A stretch of DNA of 38,032 nt. Source: Longimicrobiales bacterium. Its GTDB lineage: Bacteria > Gemmatimonadota > Gemmatimonadetes > Longimicrobiales > Gaopeijiaceae. Below are positions 16,757 through 23,799 of the stretch, piece after piece. The position numbers and the translations under genes are program-made. The notes beneath the pieces are model-generated. The model worked only from the letters and a program-made list of their open reading frames with translations, was not told the origin of the DNA and made no database searches. The stretch covers positions 1-38,032 of the forward strand of contig JANQLR010000059.1 in the NCBI GenBank assembly GCA_028280525.1. The letters run 5' to 3'. The stretch's first letter is position 1; every line of letters begins with the position of its first letter.

Positions 16757-17452
16757 TCAGGCCGCCGAGCTCATGTTGTGGAGCGTGTCGATCATCTTCT
16801 GCGCCGACTCCTCCATGTCGATGACGAGCGAGTCGATCCGCGACACGAAGTAGTTGTGGGCGATCGACACCGGGATCGCGATCACGAGTCCGGCGGCGGT
16901 CGTCAGGAGCGCCACCTTGATCCCGCCCGCAACCAGCGTCGCCTCCACCTCACCGGCGGCCTCGATCGACTGGAAGGCGATGATCATCCCGATCACCGTC
17001 CCGAGGAAGCCGAGGAGCGGCGCGACGTTCATGAGCGTGGAGAGGATCACCAGCCCCTTCTCGAGTCGGCTGAGCTCGATCAGGCCCTGGTTCTCGATCG
17101 CCTTCATCACGCGGTCGGTGCCCTCGTCGTGACGCTCGAGACCGGCGTAGAGGATCTTCGCGGCCGGAGCGTTCGAGTCGCGGGTCGCGTCGAGGGCCTC
17201 GCGGAGACGGTTCTCGTTGAGGAGCTCGTCGACCTCGCGAAGGATCTTCTTCGTCTTGGAGCTCTTCCCCTGCAGGTCGATGAACTTCCAGATGATGACG
17301 ATGATCCCGAGGATCAGGCAGAGCGAGAGGGGCCACTTCATGAACCCGGTGTCGATCCAGACCTGCTCCATCTGCTGCGAGAGGGTCAGATCGGGGGAGT
17401 CCATCCCCGGGATCTGAAGCAGGGCGCTGTACAGTTGGGTCACACCGGTCAC
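16757..17452 (-). CDS. MotA/TolQ/ExbB family proton-channel protein
   Basis: Inner-membrane protein of 231 residues that would form a proton-driven channel energising an outer-membrane or envelope process. It has the three-helix layout of ExbB/TolQ. The first membrane segment is WPLSLCLILGIIVIIWKFIDL near residues 39-60, followed by a cytoplasmic charged loop. The conserved pair of helices comes next: LSTLMNVAPLLGFLGTVIGMIIAFQSIE, then KVALLTTAAGLVIAIPVSIAHNYFV. The start is GTG at 17452 with GGAGG five bases before it. No ExbD/TolR or TonB gene is next to it: downstream is a terminator and then the lytic transglycosylase, so any partner is encoded elsewhere. It could belong to TonB uptake, Tol-Pal or an unassigned motor. 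Strong promoter upstream. Confidence 0.9.
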   Translation of the reverse strand: MTGVTQLYSALLQIPGMDSPDLTLSQQMEQVWIDTGFMKWPLSLCLILGIIVIIWKFIDLQGKSSKTKKILREVDELLNENRLREALDATRDSNAPAAKILYAGLERHDEGTDRVMKAIENQGLIELSRLEKGLVILSTLMNVAPLLGFLGTVIGMIIAFQSIEAAGEVEATLVAGGIKVALLTTAAGLVIAIPVSIAHNYFVSRIDSLVIDMEESAQKMIDTLHNMSSAA

Positions 17453-17481
17453 GAAGACCTCCAGCCGAAGGGAAGTGAACT

Positions 17482-17519
17482 TCTGTTTGCGTCGCTCAGG
17501 GGCGACAAAATCTGTTTGC
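17482..17519 (-). repeat. Direct repeat flanking a hairpin in the exbB leader
   Basis: On the minus strand GCAAACAGA occurs twice, at 17511-17519 and 17482-17490, starting 29 bases apart. Between them GTCGC-CCCTGA-GCGAC can form a five-base stem. All of it is in the predicted 5' leader, between the promoter and the ribosome site. It may be a protein-binding pair or an RNA regulatory element; no known riboswitch is recognised. Confidence 0.6.
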
Positions 17520-17538
17520 CCCGGATTGGGAGAGGCGC

Positions 17539-17568
17539 ATTATGGCGGGCGTCTCGACGGAGTGTCAA
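17539..17568 (-). promoter_or_regulatory. Promoter of the exbB-like gene (TTGACA-N18-CATAAT)
   Basis: A perfect -35 box TTGACA (17563-17568) and a five-of-six -10 box CATAAT (17539-17544) are 18 bases apart on the minus strand. Transcription would begin near 17532, giving a leader of about 80 bases. This is the best classic sigma-70-type promoter in the window. Confidence 0.75.
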
Positions 17569-17596
17569 CCCCTTCCAGACGGGGGTGAACAACCCT

Positions 17597-19279
17597 TTAC
17601 ACAGCCGAAATCCACCCCCCTCCGCTCCCTCCGAAGTCCGGCTCCGCGGCCACCAGGGCTCGCGTCGCGGCGTGGCTTCCACCCGCCAGGACCTCGGATG
17701 TTTCTCCGGACTCCACCACCCTTCCCCGGTCGAGGACCACGACGCGGTCCGCGACCCGCGCGACCCGCGACAGATCGTGCGCGATGAACACATACGTGAG
17801 TCCGCGTGATCCTTTCAGTCCGTCGATCAGATCGAGGATGGCCGAGGCGGCCACGGGGTCGAGGGAGGTGATCGGCTCGTCGAGGATGAGGAGGCGGGGA
17901 CGGACCGCGAGGGCCCGGGCCAGCGCGACCCGCTGACGCTCCCCTCCGCTCAGCTCGTGCGGGTATCTCGCGGCGAGGTCGACGGGGAGGTGTACCGACT
18001 CGAGCAGCTCCCGAAGCTCGTCGTCGGGATGTCCATGCAGGCGCAGCACTTCCCGGATCGCCGCGCCCACCCGGATTCGAGGACTCAGGGCGGCCGTGGA
18101 GTTCTGGAAGAGGAGCTGTAGACGGGCACGTACGCCCCGCGGATCCTCCCTCATCCAGCGGGCCAGAGCGGTCCCCTCGAGCTCGATCGAACCCCGGCTC
18201 CGCACGGCTCCGATCACCGCGCGAGCGAGCGTGCTCTTCCCCGATCCCGAGGCTCCGATCAGGGCAACGGTCTCCCCCGGGACGATCTCCAGATCCACCC
18301 CGTCGACCGCCCGGACGGGGCCGAAGTCGACGGTCACATCGCGGAGTCGAAGGAGCGGGGAGGAGGGGGGCGGCGGCGACGCCGGGACGGCGGGGCCATC
18401 GGAGGCGGCGACGCCGGTCGGAGGCGCCGTCGCGGGCGAGCTCGAGCCGGCGCCCGACTCGGGAGAACCGCCGCGCGAGTTGGAGGGCGCTCCGCCCGAT
18501 CCTCGGTGCGCCTGCAGAAGTGCCCGGGTGGCCGGCGACACGCGCGATCGGGGCGTCCCCCGATCCCGCCGCAGATCGTCGACCACTCGACCCCGCTCGA
18601 GGACCACCGCACGCTCCGTCCAGCTCTCCGCCAACGGCAGGTCGTGGGTCACGAAGAGGACCCCGGCGCCCCTCGACTCCGAGAGGGAGAGGAGCAGATC
18701 GACGATCCTGCGCTCCACCGGACGATCGAGCGACGTGGTCGCCTCGTCGGCCACGAGCATCTCCGGCTCGCCGGCGAGGGCCAGGGCGATCGCGACCCGC
18801 TGGGCCATCCCCCCCGAGAGTTCGCCGGGGAGGAGGTTCGCCACCCTCCGCGGATTGTGAAGGCCGACCTCCTCCAGAAGGAGGAGCCCCCGCTCCCGCA
18901 GATCCGAAACGCCCGGGTGGTGCTCGCGCAGGACCTGGTTCAGCTGACGACCGACGCGCAGGACCGGATTCAGGCTCCCGTGCGGGTCCTGGAAGACGAA
19001 GCCGAGCCGCCGACCCCGCACCTGCCGCCGCCGCGACGCCGGCGCACCGACCATCTCGTCGCCCCCCACGCGCAGCGACCCCCGCACGCGAGGGGAGTCG
19101 GGGAGGAGTCCGCCGAGGGCGAGGGCGAGCGTCGACTTCCCCGAGCCGGACCGACCGACCAGGGCGATCCGCTCCCCGAAGCCCATCTCGAGAGTCACCC
19201 CGTCCAGCGCGGCCGAACCCGTCGAGCCCCCGCCAAAGGCGACGCTCAGCTCCCGCACGTCGATCCCCGCCCCGCTCAT
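17597..19279 (-). CDS. Peptide-type ABC importer, fused double ATPase (DppD-DppF like)
   Basis: A 560-residue cytoplasmic protein containing both nucleotide-binding domains of a dipeptide/oligopeptide-class importer. Domain 1 (about 5-245) has Walker A GRSGSGKST, signature LSGGMAQRVAIALALA, Walker B MLVADEATTSLD and switch FVTHDL. Domain 2 (about 320-550) has GASGSGKST, LSGGERQRVALARALA, LLILDEPITSLD and FIAHDL. All catalytic motifs are intact, so both sites can hydrolyse ATP. The domains are joined by roughly 60 residues rich in Ser, Gly, Pro and Ala (such as PPTGVAASDGPAVPASPPPPSSP). Fusion of the two ATPases is known in the GsiA/YejF type. The start ATG overlaps the stop of the upstream permease by four bases (ATGA), showing translational coupling. 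Confidence 0.94.
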   Translation of the reverse strand: MSGAGIDVRELSVAFGGGSTGSAALDGVTLEMGFGERIALVGRSGSGKSTLALALGGLLPDSPRVRGSLRVGGDEMVGAPASRRRQVRGRRLGFVFQDPHGSLNPVLRVGRQLNQVLREHHPGVSDLRERGLLLLEEVGLHNPRRVANLLPGELSGGMAQRVAIALALAGEPEMLVADEATTSLDRPVERRIVDLLLSLSESRGAGVLFVTHDLPLAESWTERAVVLERGRVVDDLRRDRGTPRSRVSPATRALLQAHRGSGGAPSNSRGGSPESGAGSSSPATAPPTGVAASDGPAVPASPPPPSSPLLRLRDVTVDFGPVRAVDGVDLEIVPGETVALIGASGSGKSTLARAVIGAVRSRGSIELEGTALARWMREDPRGVRARLQLLFQNSTAALSPRIRVGAAIREVLRLHGHPDDELRELLESVHLPVDLAARYPHELSGGERQRVALARALAVRPRLLILDEPITSLDPVAASAILDLIDGLKGSRGLTYVFIAHDLSRVARVADRVVVLDRGRVVESGETSEVLAGGSHAATRALVAAEPDFGGSGGGWISAV

Positions 19280-20109
19280 CCGACCCTCCGGGGATCGAGC
19301 CGTGCACGGAGTCCGTCACCGAGAAGATTGAAGCCGAGCACCAGGAGAACAAGGGCGATCCCGGGCGCCGTCGCGAGCCACCACGCATCCAGGAGGTAGG
19401 CGCGACCGTCCGCGATCATTCCGCCCCACGACGGGGTGGGCGCGGGCACGCCGAGTCCCAGGAAGGAGAGACCCGCCTCGAGCAGGACGGCGTACCCGAC
19501 GCCGAGGGCAGTCGCGACCAGGACGGGGGGGATCGCATTCGGAAGGAGGTGCCGCACGACCACCCTCCCCTCCGGGATGCCGAGGGCGCGCGCCGCCACG
19601 ATGAACTCCCGTTCGCGCAAGGAGAGGATCTCGCTGCGGACCAGTCGCGCCGTCGTCGGCCACTGCGTCGCCCCCAACACGAGGACGAGGAGGGGAAGGG
19701 AGGGCTCGTAGAGGGCGACGACCACCACCACGAGGACGATGCGGGGGAAGGCGAGGACGACGTCGACCATCCGCATGAGGAGCGCATCGACCCACCCACC
19801 CCTCCACCCGGCGACCGCGCCGACCGCGGTCCCGATCGTCGCCGCGAGGGCGGCCGCGCCGACGCCGACGGCGAGGGAGATCCGCGCCCCATGGAGGAGG
19901 CGGGCCCAGACGTCCCGCCCGAATCGATCGGTGCCGAGGAGGTGGTCGGCCGAGGGGGCGAGGAATCGATCGAGTCGGAGGTCGCCCTGCGCCGTGGGAT
20001 CCCCGGCCAGCACGGGGGCGAGGAGCGCGAGGAGGGTGATCGCCCCGACGAGGGCACCCCCGGCGAGGAGCTCGCTGCGCCCGGGAGTCCGAACCGTCGA
20101 CTCAGCCAT
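19276..20109 (-). CDS. Peptide-type ABC importer permease (DppC like)
   Basis: One of the two inner-membrane permeases of the importer. From the ATG at 20109 (MAESTVRTPGRSELL) the protein has 277 residues with about six membrane segments. LLGTDRFGRDVWARLLHGARISL is the conserved DppC-type entry motif; LREREFIVAARALGIPEGRVVVRHLLPN is the EAA loop that contacts the ATPase; LSFLGLGVPAPTPSWGGMI is the typical late signature. The track's longer start at 20166 would overlap the upstream permease far more and lacks support, while 20109 overlaps its stop by eight bases. It is the partner of the dppB-like gene upstream and the fused ATPase downstream. The substrate is not readable from the permease. 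Confidence 0.95.
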   Translation of the reverse strand: MAESTVRTPGRSELLAGGALVGAITLLALLAPVLAGDPTAQGDLRLDRFLAPSADHLLGTDRFGRDVWARLLHGARISLAVGVGAAALAATIGTAVGAVAGWRGGWVDALLMRMVDVVLAFPRIVLVVVVVALYEPSLPLLVLVLGATQWPTTARLVRSEILSLREREFIVAARALGIPEGRVVVRHLLPNAIPPVLVATALGVGYAVLLEAGLSFLGLGVPAPTPSWGGMIADGRAYLLDAWWLATAPGIALVLLVLGFNLLGDGLRARLDPRRVG

Positions 20110-21091
20110 CCGCCCGGATCCTGGGGTCGGCCCACCGCAGCGCCAGATCGGCGGCCACATTGCCAATGACGACCACCACCGTGGTCACGAATCCGATGCC
20201 GAGCACGAGCGGGGCGTCCCGGGCGCCGACCGCGGTCACGAGCGCCCGCCCCATCCCCGGCCACGCGAAGACGGTCTCGACGAAGACAGCCCCTCCGACC
20301 GCCAGGGGGAGGAGGATCCCGGCGAGGGTGATCAGCGGGAGGAGCGCCGTCCGGAGGACGTGGCGGAGCACGACGCGCGCCTCGGAGAGCCCGCGGGCGC
20401 GCGCGGCTCGGACGTAGTCGGCGGCGGCGGCCTCCGCGACCGAGGTCCGGAGCTGCCGCGAGATCGCCCCGACCATCACCAGGGTGAGCGTCGCGACGGG
20501 AAGGAGGAGGTGCCGAACCCGGTCCGCGAACTGCTGTAGGAAGCCCAGATCCTCGTAGCCGACGCCGCGCGTCCCCGAGACCGGGAGGACGATCGGCCAA
20601 CCCCAGCGGTCCGCCTGCACCGCGAAGAGGAGGACGAGCATTACGGCGAGCCAGTAGGACGGGATCGCGTGGAAGAAGAGCGTCACCCCGTTGAGGATCC
20701 CGTCGTCCGCCCTCCCGGCCCGAATCCCCTGCCACGTTCCGATCGCCGTCCCGACGAGGAAGGCGAGTAGGAGCGAGGGGGCGACGAGGAGCAGGGTGCT
20801 CGGGAGGAGCTCGGCGATGACCGACGCGACGGGGCGCCCCGCCGAGATCGACCACCCCAAGTCGCCCCGCGCGAGGGCGCCGATCCAGCGCAGGTACTGC
20901 TCGGCAATCGGCCGATCGAGTCCGTAGTTCGCCCGAACCTGCGCGACGACCTCCTCGCTGATCCCGGGGGCGAGAAGGAGGCGGGCGGGGTCGCCCGGGG
21001 CGAGTTGGAGGAGGAGGAAGAGGAGGGTGCCGACGCCGAAGACGGTGACCGGCAGGCGCAGGAGGAGGAGCGCAATCCCGCGGCCGGACAT
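20102..21091 (-). CDS. Peptide-type ABC importer permease (DppB like)
   Basis: Inner-membrane permease of 329 residues from the ATG at 21091 (MSGRGIALLLLRLPVTVFGVG). That start lies two bases after the stop of the binding-protein gene; the longer track start at 21124 would overlap it. The N-terminal helix and LLQLAPGDPARLLLAPGISEEVVAQVRANYGLDRPIAEQYLRWI are characteristic of DppB/OppB. VAEAAAADYVRAARARGLSEARVVLRHVLRTALLPLITL is the EAA loop. The late motif GGAVFVETVFAWPGMGRALVTAV is also conserved. Spacing and overlaps show that binding protein, dppB, dppC and ATPase form one tightly coupled unit. Confidence 0.95.
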   Translation of the reverse strand: MSGRGIALLLLRLPVTVFGVGTLLFLLLQLAPGDPARLLLAPGISEEVVAQVRANYGLDRPIAEQYLRWIGALARGDLGWSISAGRPVASVIAELLPSTLLLVAPSLLLAFLVGTAIGTWQGIRAGRADDGILNGVTLFFHAIPSYWLAVMLVLLFAVQADRWGWPIVLPVSGTRGVGYEDLGFLQQFADRVRHLLLPVATLTLVMVGAISRQLRTSVAEAAAADYVRAARARGLSEARVVLRHVLRTALLPLITLAGILLPLAVGGAVFVETVFAWPGMGRALVTAVGARDAPLVLGIGFVTTVVVVIGNVAADLALRWADPRIRADG

Positions 21092-21093
21092 CC

Positions 21094-22905
21094 TCAGCGG
21101 CGTTCCGCCGGGTCGATCCACCACTCGCGCAGGGAGAGGAGGTCCCCGCGCGCGTCCATCTCCGCTCCGTTCAGCCTCGTACGCACGCCGTTCAGCCGTT
21201 CGGGGAAGAAGAGGAAGGTAACGGGCTGCACCTCGAGTACCCGCTGCTGGTAGGAGCGCAGAATCCCGGTGGCCTCCGCGCGGTCGTCGACCTCGGCCAC
21301 GCCCTCGAGCAGCCGGTCGATCTCGGCGTCGCTCACCCCGGTGAAGGCGTACGGCTGCCCCAAACGCTGCCCGGAGAAGAGGTTGCGGTCGTCGAGCCGG
21401 AACTCGGTCACCCAGCCGAAGACGAGGGCGTCGAAGTCGCGCAGCCCGGGATCGAGCACCCGCGCGACGAGGGTCGGGATCTCGAGGACCTCCGGCGTCA
21501 ACCGTACGCCCACCTCGGCGAGCTGTGCCTGCAGGATCTCGGCGATCTGCTCTCGCAGAAGATTCCCGGCGTTGTAGGTCAGGGTGATCTCGAGAGGGGT
21601 TCCATCCGTACCCTCCCGCACGCCGTCACCGTCCCGATCGGTCCAACCCGCCTCGTCCAGGAGGCGGCCGGCGGCGTCCGGATCGAAGGTGTCGGCGCCC
21701 TCGAGCGAGGCGTCGTACCCCCAGTGGAAGGGGGGCACCGTCCCGTTCGCGACCCGCCCGTACCCTTCCAGGAGCGCATCCACGAGCGCCCCGCGGTCGG
21801 TGGCGAGCGTCAGCGCCCGGCGGACGCGCGCGTCGTCGAGCGGGGGCCGACGGTGGTTCCAGGAGATGAAGTTCACCTCGCGGAAGGGGAAGCCGACGAG
21901 CTCGGTGTCGGCGTCCTCCGCGATCCGCGCCGCCTGATCCGGCCGCGCCTTCAGGAAGACGTCGATCCCCCCGGTCAGGAGCTCGGCGAGGAGGGTCGTC
22001 TCCTCGGGGATCACCCGGAAGACGTAGCGGTCGAGCCAGGGGCGTCCGCCGAGCGACTCCGGGAAGGCCGGGTTCGCCTGGAAGCTCCACGACTCGTCGA
22101 GCCGGTGCTCGCGGAAGACGAAGGGACCATTCCCGACCGGGCACACCCGCATGTATGGATGCTGTCCCAGCTCGGCGGCAGCGACGTCCCCCAGAAGGTG
22201 TTCCGGCATGATCGCCACCGTGCGCCACGGGTCGATCCACCCGGCGTGCGGCTCCATGCGAAGGCGGACCGTGAGGGAGTCGACGACCTCGACCCCCTCC
22301 GCCCCGCGGACGTACCGATCCCAGAAGGTCGAGTTGGGGAAGGCGGTCTCGGCGTCCGTCACCCGCTCGAAGGTGAAGGCGACGTCGTACGCATCGGTGC
22401 GCTCGCCGTCGTGCCAGTAGACGTCCGGGCGGACGCGGAAGGTGACCTCGGAGCCGTCGTCCGAGAGCTCCCACGACTCGGCGAGGTAGGGGCGCGGCGT
22501 CACCTCGGCGTCGTACTCCACGAGCGTCATCAGATTCGCGAACTGATGGTGCTGGTTGGAGATGTAGTCGGTGTAGGTGAAGGCGCTCATCCCGTCCAGA
22601 AGCTCCTGGATCGAGCCCACGACCGCCGTACCGCCGTACCGCTCCCGGTTGCCTGCCCGCGACGCCGGGGCCTCGAAGGGCCGCGCCGTCTGCCCGGCCA
22701 TCCACGCGTCCACCCCTGCGAGCGCCTCCGAGCAGAAGCCGGCCGGAGCCGCGTCGGCGATCGGGGTCCAGGCGTGCAGGATCTCGACGGGGGGAGCGAC
22801 CTCCTCGTCGCCTCCGCAGGCGGCTACACCCGCGAAGAGGGTCAGCGCGAAGAGGGCTCGGCGCCCCTCGGACCGGGGGCGGGATGCACGGCGAATTCGG
22901 GGCAT
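21094..22905 (-). CDS. Substrate-binding lipoprotein of peptide-type ABC importer (SBP family 5)
   Basis: Captures the transported solute in the periplasm and delivers it to the permeases. The start at 22905 (MPRIRRASRPRSEGRRALFALTLFAGVAACGG) is preferred over the track start at 22953 because it places an Arg-rich region and hydrophobic segment directly before a lipobox ending VAAC, giving 603 residues. The body has family 5 features: LMTLVEYDAEVTPRPYLAESWELSDDGSEVTFRVRPDVYWHDG near the N-terminus, then DDARVRRALTLATDRGALVDALLEGYG and the late GDGVREGTDGTPLEITLTYNAGN. The ligand may be peptides, nickel chelates, sugars or other solutes; the family alone does not decide. It sits 26 bases after the lplA-like gene, so it is probably read from the gcv/lplA transcript. 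Confidence 0.92.
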   Translation of the reverse strand: MPRIRRASRPRSEGRRALFALTLFAGVAACGGDEEVAPPVEILHAWTPIADAAPAGFCSEALAGVDAWMAGQTARPFEAPASRAGNRERYGGTAVVGSIQELLDGMSAFTYTDYISNQHHQFANLMTLVEYDAEVTPRPYLAESWELSDDGSEVTFRVRPDVYWHDGERTDAYDVAFTFERVTDAETAFPNSTFWDRYVRGAEGVEVVDSLTVRLRMEPHAGWIDPWRTVAIMPEHLLGDVAAAELGQHPYMRVCPVGNGPFVFREHRLDESWSFQANPAFPESLGGRPWLDRYVFRVIPEETTLLAELLTGGIDVFLKARPDQAARIAEDADTELVGFPFREVNFISWNHRRPPLDDARVRRALTLATDRGALVDALLEGYGRVANGTVPPFHWGYDASLEGADTFDPDAAGRLLDEAGWTDRDGDGVREGTDGTPLEITLTYNAGNLLREQIAEILQAQLAEVGVRLTPEVLEIPTLVARVLDPGLRDFDALVFGWVTEFRLDDRNLFSGQRLGQPYAFTGVSDAEIDRLLEGVAEVDDRAEATGILRSYQQRVLEVQPVTFLFFPERLNGVRTRLNGAEMDARGDLLSLREWWIDPAERR

Positions 22906-22931
22906 CGGGCTCGGCGCCGCCTCGGCGGCGA

Positions 22932-23747
22932 TCAGCGGCGACGCCAGGTCCACTCCGGGGAGCGGTAGTGCCGTCGACGTTCTGTGAGGAGGGACGAGGG
23001 GAAGCTGTCGGAGGTGGTGGCCGGGCGCCAGTCGCCCCCCAGGCGCTCCTCGAAGCCTTCGGCCAGCGCGGTGACCAGCGCAGGGATGTCCGGCAGAGGA
23101 TCCAGCGCCTCGGAAAGGGTGGCCGGTCGATCGGCCGGGTCCGGGTTCTCCCCCCGCAGCTCCGCGAGCCGGAGCTGGTCGTCTCGCAGGAGGATCGAGC
23201 CGTGCTGGAGGAGGTGGCGACCGACCCGGACCTGCGCCGACCCCACGAGTTTCCGGCCGTGCAGCACCACCTCGCTCTCCGCCGGTGCCCGGAAGCAGGG
23301 CCCCGCATCGACCCCCGTCGGTGCGGAGGAGGAGGAGGCCGTCGCCTCGACGCCCAGCCTCCGGAGTCCCGCGATGAGCGCCTCGTTGATCTCCCGGTAC
23401 GCCGTTCGCAGGGAGTCGAAGGACGCGATCGGCGCCACCACCGAGTAGGTCAGTTCGCGGTCGTGCAGCACCGCCCGCCCCCCGGTCGGCCGACGAACCA
23501 CGTCCAGCCCGGCCTGAGCCAGGCGTTCCGGATCTCCGTACGGCGCCGCGGGCTCGTTCCTCCCGAAGGAGAGGGTGGGCCGACCCCAGCGGTAGAAACG
23601 AAGGACGCCCTCGCCCGAGCGCTCGGGGGCACCGAGGCTCCGGACGAGGGCGTCGTCGCGCGCCATGTTCTCGGCGCCGTCGGGCGCCTCGGCCCGATCG
23701 ACCTCTGCCTCCTCGCGCAGGAGACTCCAGCGGAGCGGCGTCCTCAC
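22932..23747 (-). CDS. Lipoate-protein ligase A family protein
   Basis: Likely attaches lipoate (or octanoate) to a lysine of a target protein such as GcvH. The 271-residue protein belongs to the biotin/lipoate A/B ligase fold. It shows LRFYRWGRPTLSFGRNEP, then VVRRPTGGRAVLHDRELTYSVV (the RRxTGGxxVxH signature), and GRKLVGSAQVRVGRHLLQHGSILL with the conserved lysine of the GxKxxGSAQ motif. The start is GTG at 23747. gcvP ends 52 bases upstream and gcvH lies beyond it on the same strand, which makes GcvH the natural substrate. It could instead be an octanoyltransferase of the LipM/LipL type, since these share the signature; sequence reading alone does not separate them. Confidence 0.88.
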   Translation of the reverse strand: MRTPLRWSLLREEAEVDRAEAPDGAENMARDDALVRSLGAPERSGEGVLRFYRWGRPTLSFGRNEPAAPYGDPERLAQAGLDVVRRPTGGRAVLHDRELTYSVVAPIASFDSLRTAYREINEALIAGLRRLGVEATASSSSAPTGVDAGPCFRAPAESEVVLHGRKLVGSAQVRVGRHLLQHGSILLRDDQLRLAELRGENPDPADRPATLSEALDPLPDIPALVTALAEGFEERLGGDWRPATTSDSFPSSLLTERRRHYRSPEWTWRRR

Positions 23748-23799
23748 CGGAGTCCGCCGGGTCGTGATCTCCGGCCGGGGGCTCGCGTCGAGGCGGGAC

